13,015 nucleotides of DNA from Syntrophaceae bacterium UBA2208 (lineage in GTDB: Bacteria; Desulfobacterota; BSN033; UBA1163). A program made the position numbers and the translations under genes. Below the pieces are notes generated by a model. The model searched no databases. It saw only the letters and a list, made by a program, of their open reading frames with translations, and was not told the DNA's origin. The stretch is from contig DCUS01000206.1 in the NCBI GenBank assembly GCA_002327885.1, positions 1 through 13,015 of the forward strand, read 5' to 3'. Below, piece after piece: positions 6,940-12,928 of the stretch (position 1 is its first letter; each line of letters begins with the position of its first letter).

Positions 6940-7638
6940 TTATCCCTCCAGAACTTCCTCTGTCTCAAAGTCGGAGAGACTTCGGCCCTCCGCTTCTTCG
7001 AACCTTTTAATCCAACTCTTGATACGATCCTTGCCGTATGCTTTTTCCCATCCAACGACAATCTGCTCCACAGGGACATCGGCATAAACTCCATGAAAAG
7101 CAACATATTCCATAAACTTTTGATTTTTCAAATTGTAAGGTTGAAACAAGGAATCTTCACGCCCATTGAATTCAAGAGGTGTCACATGATGCCTTTCACA
7201 AAGACTGCTATTGAAAGCCGGTGTCGCTTTTACCCATTTCCCCTCGAGATAGAATTCGACAAAGCCGTGGTAGGCAAAGAGGTCAGTTCCTATAAATGCA
7301 ATGAGCTGCTTGGTCGCGAGATGGTTTCGAACATCCGCCAAACCGACACGTGAAGGGATACCGCAAGCTCTTCCCAACGCACAGAGGAGGGAAGCCTTGG
7401 GGATACAAAAACTCCGGCCGCGTTTCAGTACATAACTTGCACGGTAATGCTCAGGAAGATAAAAGGGAGAGTAAGGGTCATAAAGGATGTCATCACGAAC
7501 GGCAAGATAAAGTTTGACAGCGGTCTCGATAGGGTCCTTCAGATTGCCCCTCATCTTCTCTGCAAAATCTCCAATGCTCTTGTGATCGCTGTCAATGATC
7601 GCTGTCGGAGTTAAATAAGTAAAATGCTCTTTTTTCAT
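6940..7638 (-). CDS. Transglutaminase-like (papain-fold) protein
   Basis: 232 aa, no signal peptide, probably cytoplasmic. The transglutaminase-like core spans about residues 35-145: GRSFCIPKASLLCALGRACGIPSR carries the nucleophile Cys78, and YHGFVEFYLEGKW carries His124. The Asp of the usual Cys-His-Asp triad (normally in a WVxxDPT context) is replaced: the matching segment reads WVKATPAFN, with Thr139 at the Asp position. The fold also serves proteases and amidases, so the substrate cannot be named. The C-terminal part (about 165-232) is charged and helical. Start: ATG 7638-7636 with GGAG 8 nt upstream. The gene is divergent from yjbQ and 70 nt upstream of the coiled-coil gene. Fold assignment is good; catalytic competence is uncertain. 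Confidence 0.85.
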   Translation of the reverse strand: MKKEHFTYLTPTAIIDSDHKSIGDFAEKMRGNLKDPIETAVKLYLAVRDDILYDPYSPFYLPEHYRASYVLKRGRSFCIPKASLLCALGRACGIPSRVGLADVRNHLATKQLIAFIGTDLFAYHGFVEFYLEGKWVKATPAFNSSLCERHHVTPLEFNGREDSLFQPYNLKNQKFMEYVAFHGVYADVPVEQIVVGWEKAYGKDRIKSWIKRFEEAEGRSLSDFETEEVLEG

Positions 7639-7772
7639 CCTGATGCTCCGCAGAGAAAATTCTTTCGAAGAATAGAAAATGATAGCCCATTATTTTTCCA
7701 CATCCTAAACGCCTTTTTGAATTTATTTCCTTAATTTGAATTGAAATTTACTAAATTGAGGGGAGAGAGTCA

Positions 7773-7799
7773 ATAAGATTGATTGGCATAAGATTGATT
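7773..7799 (+). promoter_or_regulatory. Two 12-bp direct repeats in the divergent intergenic region, possible operator
   Basis: ATAAGATTGATT occurs exactly at 7773-7784 and 7788-7799, a 15-bp period, in the AT-rich region before yjbQ. The first copy contains the candidate -35 (TTGATT) and the second fills the promoter spacer, so a bound protein would affect initiation. A second, shorter direct repeat (TTGAGATT at 7810-7817 and 7821-7828, 11-bp period) follows. No regulator is identified. Confidence 0.4.
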
Positions 7800-7808
7800 A
7801 AATATCAT
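7779..7808 (+). promoter_or_regulatory. Candidate promoter of yjbQ
   Basis: TTGATT (7779-7784, 4 of 6 matches to TTGACA), 18-nt spacer, TATCAT (7803-7808, 5 of 6 matches to TATAAT). This would give a leader of about 70 nt before the ATG at 7887. The region is AT-rich, so chance matches are easy. Confidence 0.35.
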
Positions 7809-7886
7809 ATTGAGATTTGATTGAGATTCTTTATCGAATGTGATATGAGAGGGAAGCATTCAATCTCTCGCGAAAAGGAGCCAAGG

Positions 7887-8291
7887 ATGATTCAGACTTT
7901 TCCGGTGAAAACGTCAACCCAAACAGAATTGATCGATGTCACCCATTCTGTCCAGGAGGTTGTGAAAAAGGCCGGGCTTGAAGATGGGATCTGCATTATT
8001 TTCATTCCTCATACCACGGCTGCCATCACCGTTAATGAGAATGCCGACCCAAGTGTCGTTCAGGATATTCTCATGGAGTTGAATAAGATGGTCCCTTTTA
8101 AAGACCCATATCGTCACCTGGAGGGGAATTCTCCGGCTCATATCAAGGCCAGTTTGTTGGGGTGTTCTCAAACTGTTTTCATTGAGTCAGGAAAGCTTGC
8201 CCTTGGAACCTGGCAGGGGATCTTTTTTTGTGAATTTGATGGGCCGAGGAATCGGAAAGTTTATGTTAAAGTGATTTCTGGAGGCCGATAA
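7887..8291 (+). CDS. yjbQ: YjbQ family protein (UPF0047)
   Basis: 134 aa, the usual length for this family of small trimeric proteins. Conserved blocks: HTTAAITVNENAD (42-54), YRHLEGNSPAHIKAS (75-89) and the C-terminal LGTWQGIFFCEFDGPRNRKVYVK (106-128). His42, His77 and His85 are the likely ligand residues. E. coli YjbQ is reported to have weak thiamine-phosphate synthase activity; the physiological role is not settled. I place the start at ATG 7887 because AAAAGGAG ends 6 nt before it and the family begins at this point. The frame is open upstream to TTG 7821, but those 22 residues are not family-like and have no ribosome-binding site. Followed by the octamer hairpin array at 8312-8369. Confidence 0.93.
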   Translation: MIQTFPVKTSTQTELIDVTHSVQEVVKKAGLEDGICIIFIPHTTAAITVNENADPSVVQDILMELNKMVPFKDPYRHLEGNSPAHIKASLLGCSQTVFIESGKLALGTWQGIFFCEFDGPRNRKVYVKVISGGR

Positions 8292-8311
8292 AGAAGGGCT
8301 TTAAAAAAGTG

Positions 8312-8369
8312 TTGCCGTATTGCAGTACCGCTGTGTCGCCGTTTAAACCGCGGCGCTGGATTACAGCAG
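8312..8369. repeat. Inverted octamer array / hairpin downstream of yjbQ
   Basis: Left arm: four consecutive 8-bp units (8312, 8320, 8328, 8336) matching YYGCNGTN (for example TTGCCGTA, TTGCAGTA). After 2 nt, the right arm holds three 8-bp units (8346-8369) in inverted orientation; the first and third match the consensus and the middle one is poor. GC-N-GT is thus kept in six of seven units at 8-nt spacing. The arms form a hairpin including GCTGT/ACAGC (8330-8334 with 8363-8367) and CGCCG/CGGCG (8337-8341 with 8351-8355). It begins 20 nt after the yjbQ stop and ends 31 nt before the phosphatase start. No T-tract follows. Confidence 0.6.
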
Positions 8370-8400
8370 AACATCAGTGAGTACTCTTATTTTGTGATCA

Positions 8401-9180
8401 ATGATAGAAATGAATCTTGGAAAACTTTTCGAGAAAATGAGTAAGGTACTTGAAAAGGGATCCCGTCTGATCCATCTCCCTCCTCAGGGGAAAGTGGTTT
8501 TTGTGGGAGATACCCATGGTGATCTGGATGCCAGTCAGCAGGTCATCCAGCGGTACCTTAAAAGCCCTTACCGGATCGTCTTCCTCGGAGACTATGTAGA
8601 TCGGGGACCTTATTCCAAAGAAAACATCCAATATCTTCTCGAATTGAAATGGAATCACCCCGAAGAGATTTTCCTGTTAACTGGGAACCACGAAGGATTT
8701 ATGACGAAAGAGTTTAACCCTGCCAATTTTTGGGATTCTATTTCTTTCGAAGAAAAAGAAGAATATGGGCTTCTCTTCTCAAAATTTCCATTCGCCATCA
8801 CCACTCAAAATGGAATCTTAGCCCTTCACGGGGTGCCACCCGATTTAAAATCCATTGAAGAAATAAGTCGGGTCGCATTGGGAGATGAGAATTGGGACAG
8901 AATAGTTTGGGGGGATTTTGTGGAAAACGAGATGGACTACGCGGGAAACCTCTGGGGAAGGCCCCAATTTGGGCGACAATATTTCAATCGATTGATGGAA
9001 CGATATCAGAAGCAGGTTCTCATCCGTTCCCATCAACCCCATGCCCCGTTAATGATGTTTGACAACCGGTGCATGACTATTTTTACCTCCCAGGCCTATC
9101 TGCCCATCCGCACCATCGCCATTGCTGATTTGGAAAAAGAGGTTCGGACGGCGGAGGATATCGTTTTAGAAAGGATTTAA
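8401..9180 (+). CDS. PPP-family metallophosphatase (serine/threonine protein phosphatase type)
   Basis: 259 aa, cytoplasmic, carrying the full PPP-family signature set: GDTHG (36-40; Asp37 and His39), GDYVDRG (63-69; Asp64), GNHE (95-98; Asn96 and His97), LHG (142-144) and RSHQ (209-212; His211). These residues bind two metal ions and orient water to hydrolyse a phosphate ester. The motif set and length fit the catalytic core of PP1/PP2A-like enzymes, some of which in bacteria are protein phosphatases and others act on small molecules such as diadenosine tetraphosphate. Substrate not determinable here. ATG 8401 (or ATG 8410) has no clear Shine-Dalgarno, because the octamer array ends 31 nt upstream. 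Two further phosphatase-like or regulatory genes follow, but no kinase is adjacent. Confidence 0.9.
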   Translation: MIEMNLGKLFEKMSKVLEKGSRLIHLPPQGKVVFVGDTHGDLDASQQVIQRYLKSPYRIVFLGDYVDRGPYSKENIQYLLELKWNHPEEIFLLTGNHEGFMTKEFNPANFWDSISFEEKEEYGLLFSKFPFAITTQNGILALHGVPPDLKSIEEISRVALGDENWDRIVWGDFVENEMDYAGNLWGRPQFGRQYFNRLMERYQKQVLIRSHQPHAPLMMFDNRCMTIFTSQAYLPIRTIAIADLEKEVRTAEDIVLERI

Positions 9181-9190
9181 ATTCGAAGCA

Positions 9191-9205
9191 CCTGCGTGCG
9201 GCAGG
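9191..9205. repeat. CCTGC-family palindrome, copy 1
   Basis: CCTGC and GCAGG flank a 5-nt centre. The 15 bases differ at one position from the inner part of the perfect palindrome at 10034-10052, so the two look like members of one dispersed family. Located 10 nt after the phosphatase stop. Confidence 0.5.
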
Positions 9206-9245
9206 GAGACGAAATTCCTGATTGCCTGGGATGTTTAAAATGGTT

Positions 9246-9301
9246 GTCATGCGGAATTCATTTCAGCATCTCATGAGATCCTGAATCAAGTTCAGGATGA
9301 C
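9246..9301. repeat. 56-bp imperfect palindromic repeat
   Basis: Two 27-bp halves (9246-9272 and 9275-9301 approximately) are reverse complements at about 20 of 27 positions around a short centre. They begin GTCAT and end ATGAC. The right half itself contains a perfect hairpin, TCCTGAA/TTCAGGA (9279-9285 with 9291-9297, 5-nt loop). This type of palindrome is a typical dispersed intergenic repeat in proteobacterial genomes. No target-site duplication or transposase nearby. Confidence 0.55.
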
Positions 9302-9358
9302 CTCTTTGATAGGCTTTCTGATAATTTGAGTCTGTTTCGGATTTAAGGAAAATAAGGG

Positions 9359-10027
9359 ATGCTTAGAATTATTTCCTTTGATATGGACGGAACTTTGGTG
9401 GACCCCGAATTCACGGATTGGGTCTGGTTACACGGCATCCCCATTCTTTATGCGGAGAAGGCAAATATTTCGTTCGAAGAATCAAAGCATTTTGTGGTAG
9501 AAGAATATCTGAAGGTGGGGGAGGGGGCCATTGAATGGTACGATATTAAATATTGGTTCCGATTTTTCCAGTTGGAGAAGAGTTGGAAGGATTTAATGCA
9601 CCAATATGTGGACAAAATCAGGATCTATCCGGATGTCAACGACATTTTGGACCAATTAAAAGGGAAATTCCCCATTATCTTGACTTCTAATGCGGGAAGA
9701 GAATTCATCGACGTGGAGATGGAAGCCACAGGCCTCAGAAGATATTTTGATCGGATCTTTTCAGCGACGTCTGATTTTGGTGAAGTAAAAAAGACAATGG
9801 GGTTTTACCAACGAATTTGCCAGTTATTAGGGGTCCATCCCCAAGAGATGGTCCATATTGGCGACCACTACGAGTTTGATTATCTTGCTCCCCGGTCATT
9901 GGGTATTTGTTCTTTTTACCTCGACCGGTCAGGCGAGCGGAATGGGGAGTTCGTCCTCTCAGATTTGAGGGATCTGGAGAAGAAGCTTCCACCGATTGTA
10001 GATCGAAGATTGCAGATTGTAGATTGA
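9359..10027 (+). CDS. HAD-superfamily hydrolase (phosphatase-like)
   Basis: 222 aa. HAD motifs in order: motif I DMDGTLVD with nucleophile Asp8 and Asp10; motif II TSN (Thr109/Ser110); motif III Lys144 or Lys145; motif IV GDHYEFD with Asp169 and Asp174. The region between motifs I and II is a helical cap (about 16-95), rich in aromatic residues. The closest resemblance is to phosphoglycolate-phosphatase-like HADs, but the substrate cannot be named. ATG 9359 has AAGGA about 10 nt upstream and AAGGG adjacent. The last ten or so residues (IVDRRLQIVD) and the TGA stop are encoded by heptamer repeats, so the natural C-terminus probably ended near residue 212 before the array grew into it (inference). 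Flanked by CCTGC palindromes on both sides. Confidence 0.88.
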   Translation: MLRIISFDMDGTLVDPEFTDWVWLHGIPILYAEKANISFEESKHFVVEEYLKVGEGAIEWYDIKYWFRFFQLEKSWKDLMHQYVDKIRIYPDVNDILDQLKGKFPIILTSNAGREFIDVEMEATGLRRYFDRIFSATSDFGEVKKTMGFYQRICQLLGVHPQEMVHIGDHYEFDYLAPRSLGICSFYLDRSGERNGEFVLSDLRDLEKKLPPIVDRRLQIVD

Positions 10028-10081
10028 AAAATCCCTGCCTGCGGCAGGCAGGTGAAATCTAAAATCTGAAATTTGAAATAA
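9993..10081. repeat. Inverted heptamer array with central CCTGC palindrome, at the HAD stop codon
   Basis: Left arm: five consecutive 7-bp units starting at 9993, consensus AGATTNN (for example AGATTGC, AGATTGT); the last unit, 10021-10027, ends in the HAD stop TGA. Centre: a perfect 9-bp inverted repeat with one middle base (CCTGCCTGC, G, GCAGGCAGG; 10034-10052). Right arm: four 7-bp units at 10054, 10061, 10068 and 10075 reading AGATTTC-like on the minus strand. The two arms therefore share a consensus in inverted orientation on either side of a strong hairpin. The MFS start lies 17 nt downstream. Confidence 0.75.
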
Positions 10082-10098
10082 CTATTGTTGAATAAATC

Positions 10099-11355
10099 AT
10101 GACTGATCATAAAAAACATTCCCGGGGAATTCATTGGGGCTGGGTGGTTCTTGGGACAAGCTTTGTCACCCTCTTTGTTAACTACAGCATTCGCATTGGC
10201 GCTTATTCAGTCCTTTTGCCTAAAATGATCCAGGATCTTGGCATCAATATGACTCAGGCAGGAATGATCAGGGCAGGTTATTTTTTAACGTACATCCTTT
10301 TCTCACCATTGATGGGTTGGCTCATGGATCGTATCGGTGGGAGATTTGTTGTCAGTTTCTTCTGCCTCTTTTTGGGAGCAGGTACTCTTTTAATGGGGCA
10401 GGCGTCAAATCTCACTACAGCCATTTTCTACCACGGGATTGTCGGAATAGGAGCTGCTGCGGTGTGGACTCCGATTTCCGCTTTGGTCCAAAAATGGTTT
10501 GGAGGAAACAAGAGAGGGTTGGCATTAGGAATACTTTCCCCCAGTTATGCCTTGGGATTTGGTCTAATGGGAGTCATTCTCCCTGCCATTGTAAAAAACT
10601 ACAGTTGGAGAATGGGCTGGACCCTGTTAGGAGTCTCTGGACTAATTCTGATTGCTATCAATTTCTTACTTCTCAGGGATGCCCCAGAAAAATTAGGACT
10701 TCTCCCTTGGGGTGAAACCTCTGACCCGATTCCATCTCCACCGCTCCCTAAAGTTTCTTTCCATTACCGGGACATCATTAAAAACCGTACTTTCTGGTTG
10801 ATTGGTGCTTCCTATTTATTTATCTCCGTCGCTGTATATATCATTTCGGATTTGATCGTTACCTATGGAGTGATGGAATTGAAGGTTCCATATCCCCTCG
10901 CTTCAACCTTCATCAGTATCATGGCCCTTACAAGCATAGTAGGGGGATTCTTCTTGTTGACCATCTCTGATTATATCGGAAGGGCGAAGTCCCTTGTGAC
11001 GATTCATTTATTAATAGCCCTTAGCATTCTTTTCATCATTCTTGCCAGAGGCAATATTTTATTATTGGTGATAGGGATAGGGTGGTTCGGTTTCGTCTAT
11101 GGTCCGATCTTTCCAATGTATGCTGCCTGTGCAAGGGACTATTTTCCAAAAGAGGTGGCCGGAACGGTTATTGGCCTATTAACCCTTTTTTATGGGATAG
11201 GAGCCATGGTGGGGCCAATTATAGCTGGACGGTTGACCGATGTGACCGGGACTTTTCGCTGGTCTTTTGGGATCGGGGCTTTGGCGGCCTTGTTGGCGGG
11301 CCTCTTCATTGGGCTTTTAAAAAGGCCGGGAGAGATTTTAAAGAAAGAGGATTGA
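10099..11355 (+). CDS. MFS transporter (MCT / oxalate-formate antiporter-like)
   Basis: 418 aa, about 12 predicted membrane segments in two halves of six, with a central cytoplasmic loop around residues 200-225 (PWGETSDPIPSPPLPK). The loop between TM2 and TM3 carries an MFS motif A variant, GWLMDRIGGR (about 73-82). TM5 follows the SWRMGW segment (about 168-173), as in monocarboxylate and oxalate/formate antiporter-like members. The C-terminal half ends with GPIIAGRLTDVTGTFRWSF, typical of the same branch. A small organic anion is the likely substrate, but this is inferred from family resemblance only. ATG 10099 has no clear Shine-Dalgarno, and the heptamer array ends just upstream. The sigma54-type regulator gene follows by 43 nt and could control or accompany it. 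Confidence 0.9.
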   Translation: MTDHKKHSRGIHWGWVVLGTSFVTLFVNYSIRIGAYSVLLPKMIQDLGINMTQAGMIRAGYFLTYILFSPLMGWLMDRIGGRFVVSFFCLFLGAGTLLMGQASNLTTAIFYHGIVGIGAAAVWTPISALVQKWFGGNKRGLALGILSPSYALGFGLMGVILPAIVKNYSWRMGWTLLGVSGLILIAINFLLLRDAPEKLGLLPWGETSDPIPSPPLPKVSFHYRDIIKNRTFWLIGASYLFISVAVYIISDLIVTYGVMELKVPYPLASTFISIMALTSIVGGFFLLTISDYIGRAKSLVTIHLLIALSILFIILARGNILLLVIGIGWFGFVYGPIFPMYAACARDYFPKEVAGTVIGLLTLFYGIGAMVGPIIAGRLTDVTGTFRWSFGIGALAALLAGLFIGLLKRPGEILKKED

Positions 11356-11370
11356 AAGGTTTCTTTCTTT
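11340..11370 (+). terminator. Weak hairpin at the MFS stop codon, possible terminator
   Basis: AAAGAAAG (11340-11347) pairs with CTTTCTTT (11363-11370) across a 15-nt loop; a smaller stem GAAAG/CTTTC (11354-11358 with 11363-11367) is followed by four T. The stems are AT-rich and weak, and the stop codon falls inside, so the assignment is tentative. Confidence 0.3.
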
Positions 11371-11381
11371 TATGATAAGAT
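11352..11381 (+). promoter_or_regulatory. Candidate promoter of the sigma54-dependent regulator gene
   Basis: TTGAAA (11352-11357, 5 of 6 matches to TTGACA) and TAAGAT (11376-11381, 4 of 6 matches to TATAAT) with an 18-nt spacer. It overlaps the weak hairpin and the MFS stop codon. I found no sigma54 -24/-12 (GG-N10-GC) element convincingly placed here. Confidence 0.3.
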
Positions 11382-11398
11382 TTACCCACTGCGGATAA

Positions 11399-12820
11399 AT
11401 GGTGGAAGAGGAGAAAGCAGTGCTTCATGTCAGGATTTTGGTGATTGATGATGAAATGATCGTTTGCGAAAGTTGCAAGCGTATTCTGGAGGAAGAAGGG
11501 TATGAGGTGGAAACCGCTCTGAGCGGGAGAGAAGCTTTTGATAAAATGAAGACCACCCCCTTTGACATTGTCATCACCGACTTGAAAATGCCGGGGATCG
11601 ACGGAATGGAGGTTTTGAAAACATTCCGAAAAGAGTATCCGGACACCCTTGTCATCATGATCACCGGTTTTTCTACTGTGGAAACAGCTGTCGAGGCCAT
11701 GAAATTGGGGGCCTTCGACTACATTCCCAAGCCCTTTACGCCGGATGAGGTCTCCGTTGTTGTTAAGAAGGCGGTCGAAAAGAAAAGTCTCATGGCGGAG
11801 AATATTTACCTGCGCCAGGAATTACAGGGGAAGTATGGGTTTCACAATATTGTGGGGAAAAGTAAAAAGATGCAAGAGATCTACCGGATCATTGCTAAGG
11901 TGGCCACGACCGATAGCACCGTTTTGATCTATGGTCAAAGTGGAACGGGTAAGGAGCTTATTGCCAGGGCTATCCATTTCAATAGTCCAAGAAGAGAGAA
12001 ACAATTTGTTCCGGTGGACTGCGCCGTTCTTTCAGAGAATCTCCTGGAAAGTGAATTATTTGGCCATGTCCGGGGGTCTTTTACCGGTGCCGTCACTACT
12101 AAACCGGGGCTTTTTGAGGTGGCGGATGGAGGGACTGTTTTTCTCGATGAGGTGGGCAATATTAGTTTATCCATTCAGGCCAAACTTCTAAGAGTTTTAC
12201 AGGAAAGGGAATTCACCCCGGTGGGGGGCACCAAGACCAAAAAGGTGGACATTCGACTTATTGCTGCAACGAATAAAGATCTCGAAAAGATGATTAAAGA
12301 AGAAACCTTCCGCGAGGATCTTTATTACCGACTGAATATCGTTCCCATCGCCCTTCCTCCTCTGAAAGAACGCCAAGAGGATATTCCTATCTTAGCCGCC
12401 CATTTTCTAAAGAAATGTTCAGAAGAAATGGGAAAGACCGTCAAAGGATTTACCTCCGAGGCCATGGAAAAATTGATGAGACACCCATGGCCAGGAAATG
12501 TTCGAGAACTCGAGAATGTGATCGAGCGCACCGTAGTGATGATTGATGATGAAATGATAAGGATTGAACATCTTATCCTTCCAGGTCAACAAGAGAAAGA
12601 GATTTCGGAAAACCATATCCCTTTAACAAGTGAAGAACTAAAAGAGATCAAAAAACAGGTCAGGGAAAAGGCGGTTGAGGAAATTGAGAGAGCGTTTGTC
12701 CTGAATGCATTAGAGCGCCATCAATGGAATGTCACGAGGGCCGCTGAAGAAGTGGGCATGCTAAGGCCTAATTTTCAGGCGCTGATGAGAAAATATAACT
12801 TACGAGTTAGGGGAGAATAG
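11399..12820 (+). CDS. Sigma54-dependent response regulator, NtrC family
   Basis: Two-component activator that opens sigma54 promoters. Numbering from ATG 11399: receiver domain about 12-125, with acidic pocket Asp17/Asp18, phosphoacceptor Asp61, Thr89 and Lys111; AAA+ domain about 150-385, with Walker A GQSGTGKE (179-186), Walker B FLDE (248-251; Asp250, Glu251) and the sigma54-contacting loop GSFTGA (226-231), where the usual GAFTGA has Ala to Ser; C-terminal Fis-type helix-turn-helix in the last 40 residues (NVTRAAEEVGMLRPNFQALMRKY). All catalytic positions look intact. Start is ambiguous: GTG 11420 has an excellent GAGGAG (11408-11413) 6 nt upstream and would give 466 aa with a more usual N-terminus; ATG 11399 has only a weak site. 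No histidine kinase lies upstream in the window. The stop abuts a heptamer array. Confidence 0.95.
   Translation: MVEEEKAVLHVRILVIDDEMIVCESCKRILEEEGYEVETALSGREAFDKMKTTPFDIVITDLKMPGIDGMEVLKTFRKEYPDTLVIMITGFSTVETAVEAMKLGAFDYIPKPFTPDEVSVVVKKAVEKKSLMAENIYLRQELQGKYGFHNIVGKSKKMQEIYRIIAKVATTDSTVLIYGQSGTGKELIARAIHFNSPRREKQFVPVDCAVLSENLLESELFGHVRGSFTGAVTTKPGLFEVADGGTVFLDEVGNISLSIQAKLLRVLQEREFTPVGGTKTKKVDIRLIAATNKDLEKMIKEETFREDLYYRLNIVPIALPPLKERQEDIPILAAHFLKKCSEEMGKTVKGFTSEAMEKLMRHPWPGNVRELENVIERTVVMIDDEMIRIEHLILPGQQEKEISENHIPLTSEELKEIKKQVREKAVEEIERAFVLNALERHQWNVTRAAEEVGMLRPNFQALMRKYNLRVRGE
11408..11413 (+). promoter_or_regulatory. Internal Shine-Dalgarno favouring GTG 11420 as regulator start
   Basis: GAGGAG, 6 nt before the in-frame GTG at 11420-11422, is much stronger than anything before ATG 11399. 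Starting there puts the receiver's RILVIDDE strand four residues from the N-terminus, as is usual in the family. Confidence 0.5.
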
Positions 12821-12919
12821 GCAATAACCAATTGTCAATGACCAATGAGCAATTATCAACGGGCAATAAAAGACCTAAAAATCAAGAGTTGATAACGGAC
12901 CATTGCCTATTTCCAATTG
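12815..12919. repeat. Long inverted heptamer array after the sigma54 regulator
   Basis: Left arm: seven uninterrupted 7-bp units (12822-12870) beginning CAA, six of them CAATNNN (for example CAATTGT, CAATGAC), preceded by a related unit GAATAGG (12815-12821) that contains the regulator's TAG stop. A 14-nt spacer (12871-12884) keeps the 7-nt register. Right arm: five units (12885-12919) giving CAATTGG, AAATAGG and CAATGGT, then two decayed units, on the minus strand. From 12822 to 12919 the span is exactly 14 x 7 bp. The next gene appears to start 10 nt after the array. Confidence 0.75.
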
Positions 12920-12928
12920 GGGGTCTGC

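Noticed and set aside
7093..7353. 86-codon plus-strand open frame antisense to the transglutaminase-like gene
   Set aside because: It mirrors conserved codons of the opposite strand and has low-complexity, non-family protein sequence.
7821..7886. Upstream TTG extension of yjbQ (22 extra residues)
   Set aside because: There is no Shine-Dalgarno at TTG 7821, the residues do not match the family N-terminus, and ATG 7887 has a strong AAAAGGAG site.
8401..10027. Phosphatase plus HAD considered as a phosphoryl-relay or defence module
   Set aside because: No kinase, nuclease or sensor gene accompanies them, and they are separated by 178 bp holding palindromic repeats, so an operon-like module is unsupported.
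10317..10715. 132-codon open frame within the MFS gene in another frame
   Set aside because: It lies entirely inside well-supported transmembrane coding sequence and has no independent support.
12822..12919. Heptamer arrays considered as a degenerate CRISPR or other repeat-spacer array
   Set aside because: Units are 7 bp, degenerate and contiguous, with no 25-40 bp repeats or spacers and no cas genes.
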